Below, in pieces: positions 18,133-25,978 of a stretch of DNA of 50,526 nt (the first letter of the stretch is position 1; every line of letters starts with the position of its first letter). Location of the stretch: assembly GCF_947632445.1 (NCBI RefSeq), contig NZ_CANRPM010000016.1:1-50526 (forward strand), read 5' to 3'. The translations under genes and the position numbers were made by a program. The stretch is from an uncultured Bacteroides sp. Lineage in GTDB: Bacteria > Bacteroidota > Bacteroidia > Bacteroidales > Bacteroidaceae. Under the pieces are notes generated by a model, which did no database searches, was not told where the DNA came from, and saw only the letters and a program-made list of their open reading frames with translations.

Positions 18133-18167
18133 GAATAAGCCCCGCAAGTAGTTCGCAGGGCTTATTC
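18133..18167. terminator. bidirectional hairpin between cargo operon and relaxase
   Basis: GAATAAGCCC (18133-18142) is perfectly complementary to GGGCTTATTC (18158-18167), with a 15-base loop, exactly between two convergent genes. There is no long T-run, so it may act as a transcription barrier or RNA-stabilising end rather than a textbook intrinsic terminator. Confidence 0.6.
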
Positions 18168-18168
18168 G

Positions 18169-19545
18169 TTACCGTCTCCGCGCCGGATTCTTTTTGCCGT
18201 TCCAAGGGAGGTCGGAGTGAGAGCCGCCAGCACCTGTGCCGATGTGGGTTTGAGCAGGGCCACCGGTGGCGAGGATTAGGGCTGCATCTAATAGGTCGGC
18301 TTGCGCCTGACTTACCTGTTCCTGCGGCTCGAAAACGGCATTGACCAACTCCTCGTCCGTTATTTCATAGTTGAAGTGTTGTTGTGCGAGGTTGTAGTCG
18401 ATCTGGAACTTGACATCATCGAACCGCTCTTCGCCGACCCGCGTCCAGATATGCAGTGACGGGTTGTTGTAGTTCGGGATATTGACTTTGACAAGCTCTG
18501 CCCCCGAGGTCAGCCGATAACGCTGCGGATTGGCCTTGCGGTCGAGTTCGGCAATACGTTGGGATTGCCGCTCTATCTGGGCATCTTTTGACAGTATGGT
18601 CTTGCGCAGTGATTCCGCCTCTTTGATGGCCTTGTCTATCTCTGCCTGACAGCCGTTCCGGAGTTTTGCCAGTTCCTTTTTGTGGTGTTCCTGCAAATTG
18701 GCTTTTTCGGTTTGCAAGGCTTTTATCTGTTCTTTGAGTTCTGCAATCAGCCTGTCCTTGTCAGCCAGTTCCTTCTTTGCCTTGGAAAGGTCGCCTTTGC
18801 CGAATAGCGACAGAAGGGCACTGCGTCCCTCATTGGCTTTCTCCACTTCGGCATTCAGCCGGGCAATGTCGTTTTCGTATTGCAGCATCTGCTGCCGGTA
18901 GTACTCGCTATTGGACTGGTGTCTGGCGGTCGAGCCGACAACGCCGCGCTGCAAGCCGAACTCGCGCATCGCCTCGGCGTAGGTGTTCTGATAAGTGGAC
19001 AGCCGCGCCCGTCCCATGACGTCATCGGCCGACAGTCTTGGTCCCGTCTGTGTCCGATACTTTTTCTCGCCCTCACGGGACTTTCGTTTGCGCTCGCCCG
19101 TAACAATCGGCACGACCGTAGCATGAAGGTGCGGCGTCTTCTCGTCCATGTGCAACACACACGACACAACATTATCTCCGCCAAAAGTATCTTTGAGCCA
19201 GCGAAGATTGGCATCTGTCCACTTATTTAACTTGCCGCATTGTACAATCTTCATCATTTGCTCGTGTGAGCCGGTCAGGATAATGCGGACAGCCTTTGTC
19301 TGGTTCTTGCCGACCTTGCGGTGAAGACCGGCATGGTCGATGCGGTATTGGACAGCCTCGGTGCGGTTGCGCACTCCATTCGGGAAAGTTATAAGCTCCC
19401 GATTGAGATGTGTTCTTGTCTTGTCGGCATTGTCGGGTGTGTACACTTTGCCGTCGGCGGTCTTGCGCTCGATATGGCACGACATTCCTGAATCGTTGCC
19501 GCTGCCCCGTTGCAGGTGGCACACGGCGTATTGGATATTACTCAT
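18169..19545 (-). CDS. MobV/Pre-family relaxase
   Basis: A 458-aa mobilization protein that should nick oriT and pilot the element's strand during helper-driven transfer. The N-terminus MSNIQYAVCHLQRG is the MobV start; HMDEKTPHLHATVVPI near residue 140 carries the metal-binding histidines of motif III; a long coiled coil (KKELADKDRLIAELKEQIKALQ and beyond) occupies residues 220-330. The start is placed at 19545; the open frame runs 70 codons further upstream, but that extension lacks family character. Codon use and GC are higher than in the defence cargo. Confidence 0.9.
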   Translation of the reverse strand: MSNIQYAVCHLQRGSGNDSGMSCHIERKTADGKVYTPDNADKTRTHLNRELITFPNGVRNRTEAVQYRIDHAGLHRKVGKNQTKAVRIILTGSHEQMMKIVQCGKLNKWTDANLRWLKDTFGGDNVVSCVLHMDEKTPHLHATVVPIVTGERKRKSREGEKKYRTQTGPRLSADDVMGRARLSTYQNTYAEAMREFGLQRGVVGSTARHQSNSEYYRQQMLQYENDIARLNAEVEKANEGRSALLSLFGKGDLSKAKKELADKDRLIAELKEQIKALQTEKANLQEHHKKELAKLRNGCQAEIDKAIKEAESLRKTILSKDAQIERQSQRIAELDRKANPQRYRLTSGAELVKVNIPNYNNPSLHIWTRVGEERFDDVKFQIDYNLAQQHFNYEITDEELVNAVFEPQEQVSQAQADLLDAALILATGGPAQTHIGTGAGGSHSDLPWNGKKNPARRR

Positions 19546-19838
19546 CTTTGTTTCTTCGTTTAGTGTATAATCGGTGTTCTGTTGGAGGGTGGGTTCGCTT
19601 TCAGCGTTCGTTTTCTCGTCTCGGCATAGCCCGAACAAGTTCGACTCTGCCCTCGACTTATCGAAAACGTTGTAAATTTCCGTCATTGCCCTGCCGTAAG
19701 GCAACGGGGAGTCGGGAGGGCGAGCCCTTTCGCCTATGGGCTTTTTTACTGCCACTCGGAGAGTGAAAGCGGTGAAAATGCCCTAATAAGCTACGGAAAT
19801 TTATCAACCCAAATTCCCTCTGACAGCGAGCTGTCCAA
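19546..19838. other. candidate oriT region upstream of the relaxase
   Basis: No gene belongs here. Near 19689-19705 is the hairpin TTGCC-ttac-GGCA (minus strand; TGCC/GGCA), and at 19723-19742 AGCCC/GGGCT is followed by a T-run on the plus strand, terminator-like. MobV relaxases usually nick just upstream of their own gene, so oriT is expected in this interval; the exact nic site cannot be read with confidence. Confidence 0.4.
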
Positions 19839-20537
19839 TCATTCTACCACCTGCATAACATTGTCGGTTCTGTAAGAGGGATTCTTGAAGGGAATGACTA
19901 CCGCCATTTCGTTGAGCCGGTCGGCAATGCGGTCGCCGTATCGCTTGCGTATGCCTTCGGGCGTGAGGTTGGTGGTCAGTAGCGTAAACAATTGTTCATC
20001 GTAACGCTTCGTCAGCAGCTCCACCATCGGACTTACCACATTGCCATACTCGACGACTTCTAACGGTTCGATGCCTACATCGTCGATGGCGAGCATCGGC
20101 ACCCGCATCAGCGATAGGAACGACTCGTAGTTTGTCCGCGCGAGATACGCCGTCTCTTTGGCATCGCAGAGGCGCAGTCCCCAGACTTTGCCGTGCGTGT
20201 CGGGCACGGGAATGTTCAGATAGCCGAGCAGGTTCCGGAAGGCTTTCACGAGGGTGGTTTTGCCATTTCCGCAGCCGCCGCACAGGACCGCCGCGAATCG
20301 GGCGGAATCGTCCGTGAGCCATACTGCCATGCGGCTGATTTGTTCGGACAGCGCATCGGTCATGGAAAAGGTGCGCCGCCGGTATGCGACCTCAGCCTGA
20401 ACGGCAGCCAGCAGGGCGTTGCCCGCCTGTGCGACACTCATCGGCAGCCTAAAACGCACCCTCGTAATCTTCCGGTGAAGCAGTCGGGACGCCAGCTCCC
20501 CGACGTCTATCTTTGTTCGATTGTTTGTCTGTTCCAT
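19839..20537 (-). CDS. DnaC/IstB-like AAA+ ATPase
   Basis: A 232-aa ATPase: Walker A GGCGNGKTT near residue 90, Walker B MLAIDDVG near 146, sensor TTNLTPEGIRKRYG near 190. The architecture is that of DnaC-type helicase loaders, so it probably helps replicate or maintain the excised element. The ATG at 20537 overlaps the upstream gene by 89 bases; an in-frame ATG at 20441 (MSVAQAG) would start just after that gene's stop and is a real alternative. Confidence 0.8.
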   Translation of the reverse strand: MEQTNNRTKIDVGELASRLLHRKITRVRFRLPMSVAQAGNALLAAVQAEVAYRRRTFSMTDALSEQISRMAVWLTDDSARFAAVLCGGCGNGKTTLVKAFRNLLGYLNIPVPDTHGKVWGLRLCDAKETAYLARTNYESFLSLMRVPMLAIDDVGIEPLEVVEYGNVVSPMVELLTKRYDEQLFTLLTTNLTPEGIRKRYGDRIADRLNEMAVVIPFKNPSYRTDNVMQVVE

Positions 20538-21222
20538 TGCTGTTCGTTTTTTGTTTTTTCAGCCAGTTATAAAAGTGATTTCTGCAATCTTTTTCTTCCC
20601 TGTTTTCAAATCCTCTCATCTTGAGGCTTTGAAAGAACTCATGGATATAATACTCAATCTTCGGTCGTTCCTTGTCCGATAAAAGGGGAAGCAAAGATTG
20701 CTGCCAGTCGGTGTCGCTGATGAAGCGCTGTTCCAGTTCGCCCAATCCGACCTTTTCATTGATTTTATCCCCTGCTTTATTGTTATTATTATGAATATCT
20801 TTATCTATCTCTTTATCTTTATTATTATATACAGTCACCTTATCCGACAACTCATGCGGTAACTCACCGGTCAGTTCATTCGTCATTTTATCTGACAACT
20901 GACCCGACAATTCATCCGACAACGGTGCCGACAAGGGGTCGGGATTCACGACAATCGTGTAGAGGGACGGGGCATCTTTTCCTTTGCCCGGAGTGAAGGA
21001 GAGGAAGCCGCGCCGGCGCAGCGACTCTCTTGACTTGACGATATTCTGGCGGGATGTTTTCAGATGACAGCATATCATAGCCGTCGGGCATTGCATCGGC
21101 ATTTGCCACCTGCGGCTGTTCGCCCTGTGAAGCAGATAGAAGTACAGCGCCACTTCCGATACCGAGAACGGCTCGTATTCGTTCTCCTGCCAGAAGCGGT
21201 TCGACAGTTCGTACAGGTTCAT
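20449..21222 (-). CDS. putative replication protein with N-terminal winged helix
   Basis: A 257-aa protein starting MNLYELSNRFWQENEYEPFS. The first 90 residues look like a winged-helix DNA-binding domain (HLKTSRQNIVKSRESLRRRGFL). Next is a degenerate repeat of the type LSDELSGQLSDKM, an Asn/Lys-rich linker, and a C-terminal helical segment (HEFFQSLKMRGFENREEKDC) common in Bacteroidetes mobile-element proteins next to DnaC-like ATPases. The start at 21222 gives an ATGA overlap with the HTH gene; the frame extends further but into that gene. A replication-initiation role is inferred from position. Confidence 0.65.
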   Translation of the reverse strand: MNLYELSNRFWQENEYEPFSVSEVALYFYLLHRANSRRWQMPMQCPTAMICCHLKTSRQNIVKSRESLRRRGFLSFTPGKGKDAPSLYTIVVNPDPLSAPLSDELSGQLSDKMTNELTGELPHELSDKVTVYNNKDKEIDKDIHNNNNKAGDKINEKVGLGELEQRFISDTDWQQSLLPLLSDKERPKIEYYIHEFFQSLKMRGFENREEKDCRNHFYNWLKKQKTNSNGTDKQSNKDRRRGAGVPTASPEDYEGAF

Positions 21223-21584
21223 GGCTGCACTTGTTTTTTGCGACAATAGGCTGAAACAGTCTCTGCGCGCCTGCCCGTGCGGATACGGTCGATATCCGTT
21301 TTGGTGTACATGTTCCTGTTGCCGAACTTCACCGGCACCAAATAGCCGCGTTTCGCCCACAGGTTGAGCGTTGTATCGCATACGTTGAACATCTCGCGCA
21401 CCTGCTTCGTGTTGTAGTAGGTCTCGTCATTTTTGCGGCGGGCTGTCTGTTCCCGCCCGCTTTCATCATACGCTATAAGCATTCGCTGGGCGACGCTCTC
21501 GGCAAACATTTTCAGGTCGGCGGGCGTTACTTCCAGTTTTACATTGGCTCCCATCTCGACCAAAGAATCAAGGGTAAGTATCAT
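21219..21584 (-). CDS. excisionase-like helix-turn-helix protein
   Basis: A 121-aa protein with a C-terminal MerR-like HTH_17 domain: YYNTKQVREMFNVCDTTLNLW, then GYLVPVKFGNRNMYTKTDIDRI. Such proteins in Bacteroidetes elements serve as excisionase or as control proteins for replication and mobilization genes. It heads the three-gene string HTH, replication protein, DnaC-like ATPase, all overlapping. The inverted repeat at 21736-21776 upstream is a candidate operator. Confidence 0.8.
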   Translation of the reverse strand: MILTLDSLVEMGANVKLEVTPADLKMFAESVAQRMLIAYDESGREQTARRKNDETYYNTKQVREMFNVCDTTLNLWAKRGYLVPVKFGNRNMYTKTDIDRIRTGRRAETVSAYCRKKQVQP

Positions 21585-21662
21585 ATTACAGTCTTTATAA
21601 AAGTTAATATGACCATCTGTCTGTTCCCTGATGCTTCGCTTCCGATGGTATTAAAAAGAGAA

Positions 21663-21696
21663 GCACCGCCAACCTTCGGGAAAGGATTGACGGTGC
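21663..21696. repeat. imperfect hairpin upstream of the HTH gene
   Basis: GCACCG (21663-21668) pairs with CGGTGC (21691-21696), continued inside by CAA/TTG and CCTT/AAGG with a small loop. It lies in the 5' leader or promoter region of the HTH gene and could serve as attenuator or protein target. Confidence 0.5.
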
Positions 21697-21735
21697 AAAA
21701 CTACCGACTCGTTGTAAGAAATTGAAATAAAACGG

Positions 21736-21776
21736 ATTGTCATATTTGTCAAGACGAAAATGACAAATATGACAAT
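21736..21776. repeat. perfect 16-bp inverted repeat, operator or origin candidate
   Basis: ATTGTCATATTTGTCA (21736-21751) and its exact complement TGACAAATATGACAAT (21761-21776) flank a 9-base spacer. It lies in the only intergenic gap between the HTH gene and the 373-aa gene. Each arm itself contains TGTCA direct/inverted half-sites. It could be the operator of the HTH protein, or a replication or excision site. Confidence 0.7.
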
Positions 21777-21840
21777 GCTGATTTGTTCTGTTTCTGGCTA
21801 TAAATGGGTGACCCGCCGGTTGGGGTCAGCGAAAAATCCT

Positions 21841-22962
21841 CTAATCAGAAAAAACTGCGGAAGATTGCGCAACCTTTATCTCCGCTTTCAGCCGTTGCAG
21901 GACCGGCGCGAACTCGTCGCTGTCGAGCAGGCGTCCGCTGCGCATCTTCTGATTGACGGTGATATACTGCTCACGCCGCAGCCGGCTTATCGCCTGCCGT
22001 ATGGCACTCTCGCTTTTGAGTGTCGGAACATCGCCGAACTCCCTGACCATGCCGACACTGAACTCTTTGTCGGTCTTCACCGCGAGCAGTTCGAGTTGCA
22101 TCAGTGCATAGTAGGACAGCGCCTGCCCGTTGGCGGTGTGTTGGCTGATAAGGAATTTGCGCAGCACCTCGATAACAGCATCTTTGTTTTCGCAGTTGAA
22201 ATAGGCGGATAACGGCAACTCCTTCGCCTTGGGCCTGCCGGCGGTCGGTGCAAGTTCGGCGGTGGCAGTAGCAGATGCGGATGTCCGGGTTTCGGACGCT
22301 GCGGGCTGCGGTGCCGTCTCCGAGCCCACTTCTTTCCATGCCCACTCGCCGAGCTTGCCGCTTCGGGCGGCATTCTGCCCGGCGAAGAACCGCTCCCAAT
22401 CCTTCCGAGTGCGATAACGGCCTTGTATACTGGTCTGAATAACCAATTTCGAGACATAGCCGCAGGTCTGAATATCCGGCAGCGCAGCTTCGGGACGTTT
22501 TGCCTGCCTTTCGAGCATCTGCACCATCGTCTCGAAACTCTGCCCGAAGAGGAGCCAGCTCAACACCAACGGTGCCGAGATACGGACACGCGGCTCCGAC
22601 CGCCAGCCGAACAGCCGCTTGGTTCGCTGCCACAGCGAGGGTGTGGCGGAATCCGTATAAACGGTGTTTCGCTCCCGCCCGTAGAGTCCGACAATCTGCT
22701 GCGGGACAGCCTGCTCCTTGAACAGCACATATATCCCGGTAAACTTGTCGGGGCTGGTATCATCATTATAGACCATTTCCCATTGTCTGACCAATTGCGG
22801 CATCTGCTTTGCCACCGTCCGGTAAAAGAGGAAGAAGCCCTGCTCGTCGCAGCCGGCCATCATTTGCGCGAAGCGGTTATACTCTTCCCTGTGTTCGTTC
22901 TTCCATTTCCGGACATCTGCCTTGAAATCCTCAAAACGTTCGTATTCGGCTTTCATCTCCAT
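21841..22962 (-). CDS. conserved mobile-element protein of unknown function
   Basis: A 373-aa protein. The N-terminal 150 residues are helical and charged. The middle holds an Ala/Thr-rich low-complexity linker (about 215-240, SETRTSASATATAELAPTAG). The C-terminus resembles a winged helix (LKSESAIRQAISRLRREQYI), so DNA binding is likely. It may belong to a Bacteroidetes DUF common next to paired integrases (I think of DUF6043, not certain). It starts 16 bases after the integrase stop, in the same transcript. Confidence 0.6.
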   Translation of the reverse strand: MEMKAEYERFEDFKADVRKWKNEHREEYNRFAQMMAGCDEQGFFLFYRTVAKQMPQLVRQWEMVYNDDTSPDKFTGIYVLFKEQAVPQQIVGLYGRERNTVYTDSATPSLWQRTKRLFGWRSEPRVRISAPLVLSWLLFGQSFETMVQMLERQAKRPEAALPDIQTCGYVSKLVIQTSIQGRYRTRKDWERFFAGQNAARSGKLGEWAWKEVGSETAPQPAASETRTSASATATAELAPTAGRPKAKELPLSAYFNCENKDAVIEVLRKFLISQHTANGQALSYYALMQLELLAVKTDKEFSVGMVREFGDVPTLKSESAIRQAISRLRREQYITVNQKMRSGRLLDSDEFAPVLQRLKAEIKVAQSSAVFSD

Positions 22963-22978
22963 AGGCTCGCGGTTCGTG

Positions 22979-24310
22979 TCAGTCCAGCAAATTGACCAGC
23001 TCCTTTTTCATCTCATCATCGATTTTTCTGTATCTGGCAAAGGCGCGGCTGCCCTCCGAGTGTCCCGACATCGAGGCAATCAGATTCGGGTCCTTGACCT
23101 GCTTGTAGAGGTTCCCGATAAACGTCTTGCGTGCCGTGTGCGTGGTGGCCACCTCATATAGGGGTCGCGCCACATCCTCGCGTGTCTTCGGGTCGAGCAC
23201 TCTCACCATGCGGTCGATGCCCACATATTTGAGTATCTCCTTTATCTTCTTGTTGTAGCCGAAGTGCGAAAATCTCGGCAGCAGCGCCTCGTCCAAATCC
23301 TTGTAGCGTTCCAGTATGTCCTGCGCCTTTTGATTGAGCGGCACGCGCACCGTACTGGCATGTTCCAGCTTGGTCTTCTGCGGAATATACTCCACGCAAC
23401 CGTCCACGATATTCGTTTTGGTCAGCCGGTTCAGGTCGCTCACACGGCAGCCTATCAGGCACTGGAACATAAACAAATCCCGATAGACCGTGTAGGTGGA
23501 GTCCAGACCGCTTAAGTCGGCGTAGTACACCTTGTCCCGTTCTTCAAGCGTCAGGTAGAACGGGTCACCGTACATGGGCTGCGCAATCTGGTACTGGTCG
23601 AAAGGGTTGTTGCGTGTAAGACTGCGTTTGATGCACCACTTGATGACGGTGCGTATGCGGTACAGCGTCCCCGACATGCTGTTCTCGGAGCGTTGCTGTT
23701 CGACATTGCGGCGCGGTTCGTCTTGATAGAACACAGGGTACATATCCACATACCGGTACTCCTCCTGCATCCACAACTTGAAGTCCCTGATGTCGTCAGC
23801 CGTTATGGTATCGATGCAGAGGTGAAAGCCCCGCTGGTGCATGACTTCATGGCGGAAACGCTCGTAGCGCAACACCTTGTTCAGATTGTCTATATGATGC
23901 TTCCGGCTGTCGTGTGCGAGCGGCGTCTCGTCAACATATTTTTGTATCTGGTATGACAACAGGTATTCATCGGCCTTGCTGCCGCCTCTTGCGTTGATGT
24001 TCGGATGGTGGTATTCCTCTATCAGCCCTTTCAGCCAGCTGCCGTCCACGCCGCGCCGGTATTCCTTGGTGATAAGGTGGGTGATTTGCTGGATGTCCCG
24101 GTCGAAGTTCATTCGTTTCTCTTCCGACACCAAGGCCACGCGGGGCTTGTAGCCCTGCCGCTCCGTACTCCAATGGTTGGGATTGATCGAAAGTTCGCTT
24201 GCCGCCTTGATGTCCACGCCCCCGACATCCCGGACACGGAAATAGACGCGGGCCTGATCCGTCACATTGTTCTTGGCGGCGGTCTTTCTTATAAATGCGG
24301 AAACTTTCAT
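22979..24310 (-). CDS. tyrosine recombinase/integrase 1
   Basis: A 443-aa tyrosine recombinase: an arm-type N-terminal domain (MKVSAFIRKTAAKNN...), a SAM-like core-binding domain, then the catalytic domain with Arg in IGCRVSDLNRL, HTARKTFIGNLY (HxxR), SGHSEGSRAFARY (His and the nucleophile Tyr). It is paralogous to the next gene, 12 bases away, and both share the C-terminal layout ending in DDEMKKELV. Together they should excise and integrate the element at the 17-bp repeats. Confidence 0.92.
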   Translation of the reverse strand: MKVSAFIRKTAAKNNVTDQARVYFRVRDVGGVDIKAASELSINPNHWSTERQGYKPRVALVSEEKRMNFDRDIQQITHLITKEYRRGVDGSWLKGLIEEYHHPNINARGGSKADEYLLSYQIQKYVDETPLAHDSRKHHIDNLNKVLRYERFRHEVMHQRGFHLCIDTITADDIRDFKLWMQEEYRYVDMYPVFYQDEPRRNVEQQRSENSMSGTLYRIRTVIKWCIKRSLTRNNPFDQYQIAQPMYGDPFYLTLEERDKVYYADLSGLDSTYTVYRDLFMFQCLIGCRVSDLNRLTKTNIVDGCVEYIPQKTKLEHASTVRVPLNQKAQDILERYKDLDEALLPRFSHFGYNKKIKEILKYVGIDRMVRVLDPKTREDVARPLYEVATTHTARKTFIGNLYKQVKDPNLIASMSGHSEGSRAFARYRKIDDEMKKELVNLLD

Positions 24311-24322
24311 TATACGTCCTCC

Positions 24323-25696
24323 TTAGTTTATCATATCCACAAGTTTGCGTTTCATCTCATCGTCAATCGTTCGGTAGCGGTTGAATGCCCGACTGCCCTC
24401 CACGTGTCCCGACATGGACGCTATCAGGTTGGGGTCGGGAACCTGCCTGTAAAGATTGCCGATAAAGGTCTTGCGGGCGGTATGGCTCGTAGCAACTTCA
24501 TACAACGGTTTCTGAACGGTTACTAAACCGTGCGTGTCGAGCAGCGTAACCATGCGGTCGATGCCGCAGCGTTTCAACAACTCCTTGATTCCGGCATTGT
24601 ACCGGGCAATCGGCAGGAACGGCAGCAGGCGGTTCGACAAGTCTCTCGGCTTCCTCGGTTGCCGCCCTTTTCGTTTGGGAACATTTCCCAAGTTTCGGGC
24701 ATCCTCTGTCGTATTTTGAGGGTATCGCGTCAGAATCGCCTGCGCCTTCTCATGCAAGGGTACTCTGACTGTTTTTGCCTGACATTTCTTTGTCTTCTGC
24801 GGCATATACTCCAGAAAACCGTCCTTGATATTATCCCGTGTCAGCCGGTAGAGGTCGCCCACACGGCAGCCGATATAACAGTGGAACACGAAAATATCCC
24901 GTATCACCGCCAGCTTCGGGCAGGCCGACAGGTCGGCATCATAGAGCGTGTTCCGTTCTTCAATCGTCAGATAGAACGGGTCGCCATAAGTCGGTTCCCT
25001 GCACCCGTAGAGTGCATAGACCTCATTGTCCGAGTACTTCATCTTCTTGCACCAGTGCAGGAAGGTGCAGAACAGATTCATCGTGTTGATGACCGTCGTA
25101 TCGGACAGCGGCTTGGGCGCATGGTTGATGAGCATACGGCAGGCGTAGAAGTCGGGATATTCCTGCCGCAAGAGATATTCCCCGGCGACATAATCACGAA
25201 AAGCGTTCATCTGTTCCAACGTGACGGTCTCCACAAAGAGGGTGAAGTTCGCCTCGCCCAGTATCTCCCGCCGGTAATCGTGGTAGCGCAGCATCTTGCG
25301 TTCGAAGTGTATAATATGCTCCTTGGTCCTGTCTGCACCGTCAAACTTCTCCAGATACTCATGAACACGGCAGAGCAGGTTCGGGTGGTTGCGCTCGAAG
25401 GCACGGGCAGGGTACAGCACATCCTCGATGGTCTGTTTCAGCCACCGGCTGTCCGCCTTGTCCGAAAAGGTCTTCTCCGCCCGCTCGATGATGGAGGCGA
25501 TCTGCTCCGGCAGGCGTTTCTGCTCGGCGGCAGGCACCGCCGTCGTGCGCCGGTAGCTGAGGATATCCATATCCCAATATCTGTCATGGACTGTAAGAGG
25601 CGAAACGACCTTTATGTCCACGTTCCTCTCCCTGACTCGGAAGCAGATGTTCGAGGTCTCGGCGGAACACTTTTTCAGATAGACGGTAATTTTCAT
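24323..25696 (-). CDS. tyrosine recombinase/integrase 2
   Basis: A 457-aa paralogue of the previous gene with the same catalytic set: IGCRVGDLYRL, SHTARKTFIGNLYRQ, SGHVEGSRAFNRY. It has an insertion of about 25 basic residues (RNLGNVPKRKGRQPRKPR) before the HxxR motif. It lies nearest to the right attachment repeat, reading inward, as integrases of such elements usually do. Confidence 0.92.
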   Translation of the reverse strand: MKITVYLKKCSAETSNICFRVRERNVDIKVVSPLTVHDRYWDMDILSYRRTTAVPAAEQKRLPEQIASIIERAEKTFSDKADSRWLKQTIEDVLYPARAFERNHPNLLCRVHEYLEKFDGADRTKEHIIHFERKMLRYHDYRREILGEANFTLFVETVTLEQMNAFRDYVAGEYLLRQEYPDFYACRMLINHAPKPLSDTTVINTMNLFCTFLHWCKKMKYSDNEVYALYGCREPTYGDPFYLTIEERNTLYDADLSACPKLAVIRDIFVFHCYIGCRVGDLYRLTRDNIKDGFLEYMPQKTKKCQAKTVRVPLHEKAQAILTRYPQNTTEDARNLGNVPKRKGRQPRKPRDLSNRLLPFLPIARYNAGIKELLKRCGIDRMVTLLDTHGLVTVQKPLYEVATSHTARKTFIGNLYRQVPDPNLIASMSGHVEGSRAFNRYRTIDDEMKRKLVDMIN

Positions 25697-25721
25697 CGGC
25701 GGCGATTTTTCGATTACATTG

Positions 25722-25729
25722 CAAAGATA
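25722..25729 (-). promoter_or_regulatory. -7 element of the integrase operon
   Basis: The minus strand reads TATCTTTG, a perfect TAnnTTTG, 25 bases upstream of the integrase 2 start. No convincing -33 TTG. Confidence 0.5.
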
Positions 25730-25907
25730 AACAAATTCCCGTATATGTTCCCATATATCCCGAAAAAAGTTGAAACGGATTAAGACGAATTAGAGGAACA
25801 TTCCCGAATGTGATACCACATAAAACGCACTATATCAACGATTATTTTTGCATTTGATTGGCTTTTGTTTTCATTCCCGACTTCCCGCCCCAAATATCAT
25901 AACATAT

Positions 25908-25924
25908 ATTGCAGTTCCACGCTT
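25908..25924 (+). repeat. attachment site repeat, right (attR)
   Basis: ATTGCAGTTCCACGCTT is the exact 17-bp copy of 6527-6543. Upstream bases (ATAT) and downstream bases (CGTG) differ from the left copy (GGGC and GACC), which marks the limits of the identity. It lies 211 bases outside the integrase 2 start. Confidence 0.75.
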
Positions 25925-25978
25925 CGTGATATAATAAATCCTTGTGGTAGCTGGAGGAAACATTAAATTAAAGAAACT

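Larger units (their letters stand above)
6527..25924. mobile_element. 19.4-kb integrative and mobilizable element carrying a defence island
   Basis: Bounded by the 17-bp direct repeat. Next to the right repeat lie two tyrosine recombinases reading inward. The backbone adds an excisionase-like HTH protein, a replication-type protein, a DnaC-like ATPase and a MobV relaxase, but no conjugation (tra) genes, so it should need a helper element for transfer. The cargo (6882-18111) is an RloA/RloB pair and a Dcm-Vsr-GHKL-Z1-PD(D/E)XK-AIPR island. The backbone is visibly richer in GC than the cargo, suggesting separate origins. Confidence 0.75.
25697..25978. other. right end of the element and chromosome junction
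   Basis: Contains the integrase promoter, the right 17-bp repeat and then 54 bases of flanking DNA before the next gene. The flanking sequence after the repeat (CGTGATATAATAAATCC) should be the original continuation of the 6S-like locus. No gene is seen. Confidence 0.55.

Noticed and set aside
19546..19755. 70-codon N-terminal extension of the relaxase
   Set aside because: MobV proteins begin at MSNIQYAV; the extension lacks similarity and covers the expected oriT.
24530..25783. 417-codon plus-strand frame across integrase 2
   Set aside because: Shadow of the minus-strand recombinase, whose catalytic motifs are unambiguous.
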